This document shows positions 41,560 to 48,987 of a DNA stretch of 64,000 nucleotides, piece after piece (position 1 is the first letter of the stretch; each line of letters begins with the position of its first letter). Where the stretch lies: assembly GCF_000720115.1 (NCBI RefSeq), contig NZ_JOIR01000011.1, positions 310,001 to 374,000 of the forward strand, in the 5' to 3' direction. Under the pieces are notes generated by a model. The model was given only the letters and a program-made list of their open reading frames with translations. It ran no database searches and was not told the DNA's origin. A program made the position numbers and the translations under genes. The DNA comes from Streptomyces sp. NRRL F-2580 (GTDB taxonomy: Bacteria > Actinomycetota > Actinomycetes > Streptomycetales > Streptomycetaceae).

Positions 41560-43734
41560 ATGTTCGGCTCGGGCGGCAGGCTCACGTTCCGCGACTATGC
41601 GCAAGGCACCTGGGGGAGCTTCGATACCCCCGCGGGACGGGTCGACTACATCATGACCAAGGCCCGCCTTGGCGGGGATGCCGACACGCCTGAACGTCAG
41701 CTGACGAAAAGTCTGGCCCCAGTACGTGAGGTTATGGACGCTGGCGACCTGGACTTCAACCAGCTCTTGCAGCGCGATCTCGATGACCACCGAGTGGCGG
41801 TCAAACTGATCCCCTATCTACTCAAACCCCAAGCAACTGGTCCGGCATTCTTTCCCCCCATCGTCGCAGTACTCCTGCCGTTTCGGAACAAGCAGCCGAC
41901 GTTCTTCCCCGTACTCGGAGAGGGCACAGCGGTCGCCGCGGACGAAGCCGAGTGGGAACAGCAGCAGGCCGGAAACGCGTTCCAGACGCAGCGCCTGCTC
42001 GGCGCCGACGGCAAGCCCCACGGAGCGAACGTCGGCAAGCTGTGGTGGAACAACACCGAAGCGCGCCTGGTCGTGCTGGACGGCCAGCACCGAGCCATGG
42101 CCCTGCTCGCCATCGAGCGGACGCTGACCAAGTCATGGCAGGAGTCGTCCGCCGTCAAATTCCGTTCGTTCTATGAGCACCAGGTTCTTCGTGCGCTCGA
42201 GGAGTACGGTGCCGGCGAGCCTGACCTGTCGAAGGTCGAGGTCCCTGTGACCGTGTGCTGGTTCCCCGACCAGACTGGTGAAGGCGCTCGCCCCCACGAA
42301 GCCGCGCGGAAGTTGTTTGTCGACGTCAACAAGGAAGCTCGTCCGCCGAGCGAGTCTCGCATCATCCTCCTTTCGGACGCCGAGCTGTCCAACGTCCTCA
42401 CACGAAGCATGCTCAGCGAGCTGCGCAGTCGCAGCGAGGACTCCTACCTCCCTCTGTACGCGGTGGAGTACGACAACCCCGAGGTCAACAGCTATCGGCC
42501 GGCCCGCTGGTCGGTGCTCACCAACATCAACTTGCTGAAGATGGCCGTCAACCGGTGCGTATTCGGCCCGCAGAAGTACCTCACCAACGTCGCGCAGCAA
42601 ATCTCCGGCAGGGAAGGTGATGAGGCGCGTGACAAGTTCATGCGCGCCCAGCTCGACCTTCCCTCGCTCCTGCCGAAGTACTTCGAAGATGGTGGCCGGA
42701 CCTTCGACCGAGACACCGTCGGTGACAAGCAATTCCCGCTCGGGAAGTTGGACGCGCTGAGTGACAGGTTCAGGGAGACCTGGGGCAAGGCAATCTTGAC
42801 GCTCTTGTCCAGCACGGCCCCCTACGCTGCACACGCCTCGGCCTTGACCAACCTCAAGAACGACTGGCTCACCGCGGACACCTTCGCGGCCCTCGCTCAT
42901 GATGCGCTGTTTGGCGGGGTGGGCGTCTTTTGGACCCTCCGCGACAGCTACGAGCACTACAAGGACCACCGGGACATTGGTAGCAGCCGGCAGCCCAAGT
43001 CGGATGTCATTCGCGCCTGGGAGGCCCTCAAGGGCAAGGAAGGCGACTTCGACGAGTACCGGGCATTGGAATACTTGGGGTCGAGGCGGCCTGAACGGGT
43101 CAAACGGTGCAGGGAAGCGTATTCCGTGCTGAATACCCACGCCTGCCAGCTTGGCCTCGTCATGACCTTGGGGTCGCTCTGGGAGTTGCGCAAGGTACAG
43201 CCGGGGGATGTGGACCTCAATGATCTGCCGGCCTTCGCCGAGGCCCTCGTCGGTGGATGGAATTCCTTCTTCCAGATCGAGAGCGGAAAGGCGCGCGACC
43301 GGAAACTTGCCTTCAACAAGGTGGGCATCTCATATCCGATCAACCAGATCGTGAACATGGAATCCCCGCAGGCTATCTATTTCCGATACTTCTGGATGCA
43401 GGCGCTCGCGGTGCCTGATGCCTGGTCTCACGTGGCTACTTGGTTGCCAGACCGGGATGCCTTCGACCACACGCTAGACCAGGCACGACGAACGTACCTG
43501 GAGCTGTGCATCAAGCAGCAGTTCAAGGCTCTGAAGACGAACCGCCCGACCGCGGACGATAAGGACCTTAAGCATGATGCGGAGAAGCAGGCGACCGGGG
43601 CGCTCCGGAGCGCGCTGAAGAACTGGTTCCAAGTAGATGAGGAAGACTTCGCAGAGTGGCTTAGCCGCCCCGTCCCGCGGCAGCGCAAGACTGGCGAGCC
43701 GGTACTCGACGATGCTTTGACTGAAGCAGAGTAG
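41560..43734 (+). CDS. Large DGQHR-domain protein (DndB paralogue), 724 aa
   Basis: ATG at 41560 with GGAAGG eight bases upstream. The DGQHR motif is at residues 174-178 in RLVVLDGQHRAMALLAIERT, and RKLFVDVNKEARPPSESRII (about 250) matches the segment after the motif in DndB. The protein is almost twice as long as DndB, with a helical C-terminal half (WKTLRDSYEHYK-like, KNWFQVDEEDFAEWLSRP). It lies 221 bases after the GHKL gene on the same strand. DGQHR proteins are known as DndB regulators and in nuclease contexts; here it could recognise phosphorothioate marks or regulate the cassette. The 221-base gap has no gene I can support. Confidence 0.8.
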   Translation: MFGSGGRLTFRDYAQGTWGSFDTPAGRVDYIMTKARLGGDADTPERQLTKSLAPVREVMDAGDLDFNQLLQRDLDDHRVAVKLIPYLLKPQATGPAFFPPIVAVLLPFRNKQPTFFPVLGEGTAVAADEAEWEQQQAGNAFQTQRLLGADGKPHGANVGKLWWNNTEARLVVLDGQHRAMALLAIERTLTKSWQESSAVKFRSFYEHQVLRALEEYGAGEPDLSKVEVPVTVCWFPDQTGEGARPHEAARKLFVDVNKEARPPSESRIILLSDAELSNVLTRSMLSELRSRSEDSYLPLYAVEYDNPEVNSYRPARWSVLTNINLLKMAVNRCVFGPQKYLTNVAQQISGREGDEARDKFMRAQLDLPSLLPKYFEDGGRTFDRDTVGDKQFPLGKLDALSDRFRETWGKAILTLLSSTAPYAAHASALTNLKNDWLTADTFAALAHDALFGGVGVFWTLRDSYEHYKDHRDIGSSRQPKSDVIRAWEALKGKEGDFDEYRALEYLGSRRPERVKRCREAYSVLNTHACQLGLVMTLGSLWELRKVQPGDVDLNDLPAFAEALVGGWNSFFQIESGKARDRKLAFNKVGISYPINQIVNMESPQAIYFRYFWMQALAVPDAWSHVATWLPDRDAFDHTLDQARRTYLELCIKQQFKALKTNRPTADDKDLKHDAEKQATGALRSALKNWFQVDEEDFAEWLSRPVPRQRKTGEPVLDDALTEAE

Positions 43735-44086
43735 ACCGCGGACCAAGCGCCCGATGGTCGGCCGCTGCTTTGGCACACCAGGTGTCTCCAGCTACGTGCT
43801 GGGGGCACCTCCTCACGGAGTCCCGTGCCGCCACGAGAGGATCGGCAACGCCCCTGCGGCGCAGCCTGAAATTGCAAGGATTTCAGCGGGCAACGTGCCG
43901 CTTCTTCAGTTCTGATGGCACCGTGCGGTTTCTCGCACAGGTCGAGCCCGGGGTCGGTTCCCGCGACGTGGTGTATGGGATCAAGCGCCTTGGCGCGGGA
44001 CGCCATCGACCTCGGGACTTGGCTGCGGCCGTTGGGCAAGCACCTGAACCAAGCGGGCACCCGAAGGTGAACCCCCGGCGATACGG
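43735..44086. other. Intergenic region after the DGQHR gene
   Basis: About 350 bases between the convergent DGQHR and OGG-fold genes. ORFs here have no coherent protein character and I see no strong hairpin. Probably non-coding or remnant DNA. Confidence 0.4.
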
Positions 44087-44884
44087 TTATTCCGGGTCCC
44101 AGACAGCGCTGAAGAGGGCCAGCTCGAGCACGTCTGGGGCTGCGGGCCAGTCGATCGCCGCGGCCGCGAGTCGATCGTTGGCGGCGTACATCCACCGGAG
44201 GTAGACGTCGTAACGGTGGGAACTCCAGCCACTGTCGCGCCAGATCCGCTTGGCGATCGCCTCGGACCACTCGTAGCCAACCGCACGTCCAGCCCTCATA
44301 GCGTGCCGGCGCAGGACCCCGGCCAGCACGCTGTCGAGGATCAGGGGGCGCGGACCCTTCACCTCTGGCAGCGCGAGGCCCGCGAAGTAGAGGAATTTGG
44401 TCAGGAACGCCGGCCCGAGGCCATGGAGAGTATTCAGCACCTCGTAGGCGGCGACCGCGCCCTCATCGACGAGCAGGGACACCGCCTCGGTGATGACGGC
44501 CTCAGCGCTGGGCTGGGCGAGCACCTGACGAGTGCGGTACGGGCCGTAGCCCGTAACACCGTAGCCCCACACCTGCGTGGCCACGAATGCCTGTGCCCAG
44601 CTCTCGGACTGCTCCGCGGCCTGGACTGCGGCCACGACCTCAGCTCGACTCACCGAGGCCGAATCGGCCGCCGCCCGGTCGGCGAAGGTCTTGGGCCAGG
44701 GCGCTACGGCCATCCACGTGGATGGCGCGTACGCGATGGTGTGAGCGCCGCTTCCGTTCGCGTACCGCTGGCCGCGCTCAGGGTCGGCTAGCCACTGCCC
44801 CAGCGACTCCACTGCGCTTTCCGGCAGCAGCAGTTCGAGCATCGTCTCATCGAGCTTGTCCGCCCGGCTCTGGTCGTACCTCAT
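44087..44884 (-). CDS. 8-oxoguanine DNA glycosylase (OGG)-fold protein
   Basis: 265 aa from the ATG at 44884; the frame runs to 45217 but the upstream part overlaps the divergent gene and is not conserved-looking. A helix-hairpin-helix-like stretch (AAYEVLNTLHGLGPAFLTKF then LYFAG) is followed by RPLILDSVLAGVLRR, matching the Lys and Asp placement of OGG/HhH-GPD glycosylases. The family is usually annotated as OGG-fold protein and is often in accessory DNA. It may recognise a modified base or backbone. Divergent from the membrane Mrr-like gene. Confidence 0.65.
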   Translation of the reverse strand: MRYDQSRADKLDETMLELLLPESAVESLGQWLADPERGQRYANGSGAHTIAYAPSTWMAVAPWPKTFADRAAADSASVSRAEVVAAVQAAEQSESWAQAFVATQVWGYGVTGYGPYRTRQVLAQPSAEAVITEAVSLLVDEGAVAAYEVLNTLHGLGPAFLTKFLYFAGLALPEVKGPRPLILDSVLAGVLRRHAMRAGRAVGYEWSEAIAKRIWRDSGWSSHRYDVYLRWMYAANDRLAAAAIDWPAAPDVLELALFSAVWDPE

Positions 44885-45109
44885 GGCTAACGTCGCCCCC
44901 GTCTCCTCATGTGACGCGTCATCGTGGCATGTAGCGGTGGCTGAGGCGCCCCGCCGACCCTCGCACTGCTGGCTTTGCCCGCTTCCCACTCCTGCGGTCA
45001 CCACGACACCGCATACCATGGGACAGCTCGGCGCCGGCCTGCTATACCTCCGCCAGGTGTGCGTTCTGCTCTGCCTTGCGCAGTGATCTGCCGAGCCGGG
45101 AGCGAGGAC

Positions 45110-46039
45110 ATGAGGGGGAACGTGGCCGAGATGCCGCCAAGGACTGTGCCGCCGCAGCCGATGCAGATTTCGTCGTGGCAGCAGGCCGAGCTCAACGCAG
45201 CCCGCTGGATGCGCCACTGGGGCTATACCGATGCCACCGCACGCCCCGGAGGCCCGGACTCAGGCATCGATGTCCGCGCTACCGGCGCACTGGGACAGGT
45301 CAAGTACCAGGCCGCCCAGGTCGGGCGTCCGGAACTGCAACGTTTCGTGGGATCGCGCCCCTACGGGTCGACCGCACAGCTGATCTTCTTCACCGGCAGC
45401 GATTACGCGCCCACCGCCGTGGCCTACGCCCAGGAGTGGAACATTGCGCTCTTCAGGTACCGCCTGGACGGCGCGATGACGCCGGTCAACAACACGGCCC
45501 GCCGCGTCCACCGCTCCTCCGCATCCACCGTGCCAATAACAGCTCGGAACCCCGAAACGGTCGGAGAACAGACATTCTGGCGGCGGAACTGGCGTGTGGT
45601 CGTGGGTGTTTGTCTCCTCATGGCACCGTTGGGCTCGATCGGAGACGAGAAGACCTACACCGGCCCGCTCGTCCTGGACATCCTGGAGCTCATCGGCATC
45701 CTCCTGGTGTGCTGGTCGCTCGGTACGTTTCTGATAGCCGCACGGTTCGGCATCCGCATCTCCCTCCAGATCCGGCCCTTCCGGGCGGGCGTCGCTTCCC
45801 GGCCAGAAACGAGCCCAGCGACAACGGTGGGCAGGACTCGTATGCCACGCCCCACGCACGACCGCGCCACAGCGGCCTCCACAACCCAGCAGGATGGCTT
45901 GGTGGCTGAGGCCGCACGTCTACTCCGTACCGGCGGCAAGCGGCATCACGTCGACAAGATCCTTAGAGATCGCGGCGTCGGATTCATGGATCGAGGCCGC
46001 ATCCTTATCGAAGCCAAGAAACTCAACAAACGTTCCTGA
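45110..46039 (+). CDS. Membrane-associated Mrr-like restriction endonuclease
   Basis: 309 aa from the ATG at 45110 (GGGAGCGAGG upstream); the frame opens at 44975. The N-terminal domain has the PD-(D/E)xK nuclease motifs of Mrr: Glu27 in WQQAELNAARWM, Asp54 in GPDSGIDVRATG and QVK (63-65). Two membrane helices follow (RVVVGVCLLMAPLGSI and ILELIGILLVCWSLGTFLIA) and a C-terminal helical domain ends KRHHVDKILRDRGVGFMDRG. Mrr-type nucleases cut modified or foreign DNA; a membrane-bound form could meet DNA at entry. Divergent from the OGG-fold gene with 225 bases between starts. Confidence 0.82.
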   Translation: MRGNVAEMPPRTVPPQPMQISSWQQAELNAARWMRHWGYTDATARPGGPDSGIDVRATGALGQVKYQAAQVGRPELQRFVGSRPYGSTAQLIFFTGSDYAPTAVAYAQEWNIALFRYRLDGAMTPVNNTARRVHRSSASTVPITARNPETVGEQTFWRRNWRVVVGVCLLMAPLGSIGDEKTYTGPLVLDILELIGILLVCWSLGTFLIAARFGIRISLQIRPFRAGVASRPETSPATTVGRTRMPRPTHDRATAASTTQQDGLVAEAARLLRTGGKRHHVDKILRDRGVGFMDRGRILIEAKKLNKRS

Positions 46040-46265
46040 GGACCTTCCACCCGTTACATGGAGGCTGGCCTTCCCGTCCCCGGCTACGATCGCAGACGAC
46101 AAGATGGGCTGCGCCGGGGTGTCGAACTGGGGCAACGCCGGCGCACCCCTCAGCTCAGGATCAGCCCGTGCCGGATGATGGACACCTGAATGCCCTTCAT
46201 CGAAGACTACCGGGCTAGCTTTGCCTAATAACGGGCCCCAAAGCTGCTGCTGGAACTCAACGCCC

Positions 46266-46790
46266 CTACGGCTTTGAAGCGACTACTTCCGCGAGCTTTC
46301 GCTTGGCGATTGCTTCGTCGAGTTCCTGCTTGAAGATCCGCAGGAACGTCTCCAGAGACCGTGGCCTATCGTCGAACCACTCGTCACGAAGCACTTCAAA
46401 CCCTCCGTGCGCGTACTTGTTGAACTCCTTGACTCCCTCTTCGCTGAGGTGGTGTCCGGAGGAATTGGGCTCTAGGAGCTTCTTGATCTTCGCGTGAACG
46501 TCCTTCTTCTCGCTCATTTTGATTCCAAGGTCCTCCAGCTCCTGAGTCAGGAATAGGGCAACGAGGACTTGCTTCCGCGGTGCGTATCTTTCTGGGAAGT
46601 ACGAAATGAGCTCAGGCGCCGCGCTGTTGGGTGTTGATACCTTCTTTCCGGTGGCGATCCCTGCCATGAAGCAGAAGTAGAAGGCGTCAAAACCGATGCG
46701 AAAATCCTTCTCGTATAGCGCCTTAAACCATTCCTTGGCGTCGTCGCGAAGTCGGAATGGCTGTGGCGCCCGTGTCGGTTCACTCGTCAT
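46266..46790 (-). CDS. Hypothetical protein, 174 aa, partner of SMC-like ATPase
   Basis: A helical, charged protein: DDAKEWFKALYEKDFRIGFD, then AFYFCFMAGIATGKKVS and QVLVALFLTQELEDLGIKMS. The pattern (short helical start, FDAFYFCFMAGIATGKK) recalls small proteins found with dnd-type and SMC-like ATPase defence genes, but I cannot assign it. Starts two bases after the end of the ATPase gene, so it is the last gene of the four-gene operon. Base composition is lower in GC than the surrounding genes. Confidence 0.65.
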   Translation of the reverse strand: MTSEPTRAPQPFRLRDDAKEWFKALYEKDFRIGFDAFYFCFMAGIATGKKVSTPNSAAPELISYFPERYAPRKQVLVALFLTQELEDLGIKMSEKKDVHAKIKKLLEPNSSGHHLSEEGVKEFNKYAHGGFEVLRDEWFDDRPRSLETFLRIFKQELDEAIAKRKLAEVVASKP

Positions 46791-46792
46791 AG

Positions 46793-48775
46793 CTACACCT
46801 CCTCGCTTTCCATCTGGAAGTCATCGAAGAAGGCCTCATCCGCGATCACGAATCCATCGGAGCTTTCCATGGTGCCATCAAGCTTTCGCGCCTCGTCTTC
46901 GTATCTTTTGGTTCTGGGGCCTTTGCGGAAGATGGTCAGGAACTGAATCTCGTCGCTGCTTGACTTCTTCAGGGAGGATACGAAGCCGGGACGCTCGGTG
47001 GAGATGATGAAGGTGATGAACTGACTCGTGAGCGTGGGAATGAGCTCGCCGATTCGCCGGCGTACATCCAAATCGATCGCGCCGGCAGGGCTGTCCACCA
47101 CAAAAGGAAGCTGATGCTCGGATCGATCAAAAAGGGTTGCAAGGAATGCATAGGCTACGGATAGCGTCTCGCCCATGCTGCCTGCTTCTTGATCCTTAAG
47201 CTTAAGGCATCTGTCGATTTCGGCAATGGTGATGTCGTTGTTGGGCAGAAGTTCGTGGATACGTTGATTTGCATCATCCCGCACTTCTGTGAGGATGCCT
47301 TTCCGTGCCTTGCTGTATGCACCCTCGATGATGCCGTGGAGGATGTCACGCTTCTCTCGCAGGTCGCGGGTTTCTGTAATCTCTGCAAGGCGCAGCTCTG
47401 CCTCGCTGATGCGCCCCTCGATGACCTTGATCCCGAAGGTTCGCTCGTCCTTCTCGTCCTCAGACTTGTTCTTGAATTTCTCTAGCTCTTGATCGATTAC
47501 TGATATCCGTGCGCGAAGACGCTCGATCTGTTCTTTTGCTTCTTTTACGGCTGGGTCCGCTTGCTCGACCTCTAGCCGCAGTTGATCGAGTTCATTCTGG
47601 GCATCGCGTTCCTTGCCGACGGAGACTTCGAGCGCTGCGATACTTTCGAGGAGCTCCTCCTCTGGGGTGGTGCGAGACTCTCCGACAGCTTCATGAATCG
47701 ATGACTTCATCGAGTTGAGTAGTGAAACATCGTCCGATCCGAGGTATTGGTGTGCACGTTGCTGAATTACGCTACGTACCTCGTCATCTATAGGCCGTCC
47801 ACAAATGCACTCAGGTTCAGCCGCCAGCTCTTCGAAGAATTCTCGGGCCGCGCTTTCAGGTAGCTTTACGCGATCGAGGCCGGTCTTGAGGTCGTAGAGC
47901 TTCTGAGCGAAGAATGGTGACAATGCGTGCGGGTTGCGCATGGCCTCCAGCAGGTCTGTGGCTTCCTCGCGGGCCTTTTGGGAAAGATGAGTGCAGCGTG
48001 ATTCCAGCCTGGCTACTTGCTGACCGTGCGCTTCACCCTTCTTTGTCGCCCGGTCGTAGAGGTCCACACGATCGGAAAGTTCCGCAGCGAGCTTGTCGCG
48101 TTCATCCTTGAGCTGCTTCCGCTGTGATACAAGGAAGGTTCTGCGATCGCGGAGTCTGCCGAGCCTGTTACGGCGCTGGCTGAATCCTTTTTCCTCAGTC
48201 GCCGTCACTTTGCTGGTGCGGCGATCCCAGTATTCGGATACCTTCCTTTTGATGGCAGGGAGTGAGTTGATTTGAAAAAGATTTTCGACAACTGTCTCAG
48301 CTCGGACTTGCTGTGGGTTGAGTAGGTCCTTAGCGAGCTCCCCATCAAACACAAAGAATTTTACAAATGTTTCGGTAAGGAACCTTTGGAAATCGCGAGG
48401 GGGGTGAAAGCCGTCGACCTGGCCTTTTCCGTGTGTAGTCTTGTAGGAGGCCCTTCCGTTTTCAAAATCCAGGTTCAAGATGATAGTGACAAGCTGCTCG
48501 TTAAGTTGCAGCCTCACTTCGAAAGAGCCATGACTGGGTCGACCCTCCCGCTTCTGGAGTCCTCTGACCATGTCCCGGTCCCAGCTGCCGTCGGTCGCTG
48601 AGCCAGACAAGGTTGCCCGCAGCAAGTCGATTGTCGTGGTTTTGCCAGTGCCGTTGGGCATCTGGACTAGAGAGGTACTGTGGAGCCCCCCGGCTTGGCT
48701 TCGGAAGTCCACATGGTGATCGGGGCACCGGAGCCCGGTGGCCGTCCAACCGAGAATCTGCATGACTGCCGGCAT
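46793..48775 (-). CDS. SMC/RecN-like ATPase with CxC hook (DndD-like)
   Basis: 660 aa from the ATG at 48775, which overlaps the small ORF stop by one base. Walker A MPNGTGKTT is at residues 39-47; a coiled-coil arm runs to a tip with CICG near residue 322, a CxC metal hook in place of the CxxC of Rad50; the second coiled coil (ELDQLRLEVEQADPAVKEAK ... LRARISVIDQELEKFKNKSE) leads to the C-terminal half with AGSMGETLSVAYAFLATLFD and Walker B LPFVVDSPAGAIDLD. It probably senses or holds DNA and drives the helicase/PLD partner. I recall a family name for the adjacent small protein that mentions a CxC ATPase. Confidence 0.82.
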   Translation of the reverse strand: MPAVMQILGWTATGLRCPDHHVDFRSQAGGLHSTSLVQMPNGTGKTTTIDLLRATLSGSATDGSWDRDMVRGLQKREGRPSHGSFEVRLQLNEQLVTIILNLDFENGRASYKTTHGKGQVDGFHPPRDFQRFLTETFVKFFVFDGELAKDLLNPQQVRAETVVENLFQINSLPAIKRKVSEYWDRRTSKVTATEEKGFSQRRNRLGRLRDRRTFLVSQRKQLKDERDKLAAELSDRVDLYDRATKKGEAHGQQVARLESRCTHLSQKAREEATDLLEAMRNPHALSPFFAQKLYDLKTGLDRVKLPESAAREFFEELAAEPECICGRPIDDEVRSVIQQRAHQYLGSDDVSLLNSMKSSIHEAVGESRTTPEEELLESIAALEVSVGKERDAQNELDQLRLEVEQADPAVKEAKEQIERLRARISVIDQELEKFKNKSEDEKDERTFGIKVIEGRISEAELRLAEITETRDLREKRDILHGIIEGAYSKARKGILTEVRDDANQRIHELLPNNDITIAEIDRCLKLKDQEAGSMGETLSVAYAFLATLFDRSEHQLPFVVDSPAGAIDLDVRRRIGELIPTLTSQFITFIISTERPGFVSSLKKSSSDEIQFLTIFRKGPRTKRYEDEARKLDGTMESSDGFVIADEAFFDDFQMESEEV

Positions 48776-48987
48776 CAGAAAAGCTCCTCGGCGTCGCGGC
48801 GGCTGGTGGTCGTGCTCTCGTATAGAACATCGAGTCTGCGCTCGGCTGCATCGGAGTCGTTGACGTCTTCGTTGCCCGATGTGACAGCGGTCATCCAGGC
48901 GACAAGCCGCTGTGCCAGCTTCGGATCTTGTCCAGCCTCGGCTACGGCATCTCGGATGCCTTCGGTTACCTTCGAATCTAGGCTCAT
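48775..48987 (-). CDS. Small protein of the CxC-ATPase system, 70 aa
   Basis: MSLDSKVTEGIRDAVAEAGQ is followed by a helical stretch (KLAQRLVAWMTAVTSG) and an acidic tail ending RRDAEELF. It overlaps the helicase gene by four bases (ATGA) and the ATPase gene by one, so it is a true member of the operon despite its size. From memory, NCBI has a family named for a small protein associated with CxC ATPase DNA modification systems; the position here fits that exactly. Function unknown, perhaps an adaptor between helicase and ATPase. Confidence 0.7.
   Translation of the reverse strand: MSLDSKVTEGIRDAVAEAGQDPKLAQRLVAWMTAVTSGNEDVNDSDAAERRLDVLYESTTTSRRDAEELF

Noticed and set aside
43770..44204. 144-aa plus-strand ORF
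   Set aside because: Overlaps the OGG-fold gene end in antisense and has no recognisable character.
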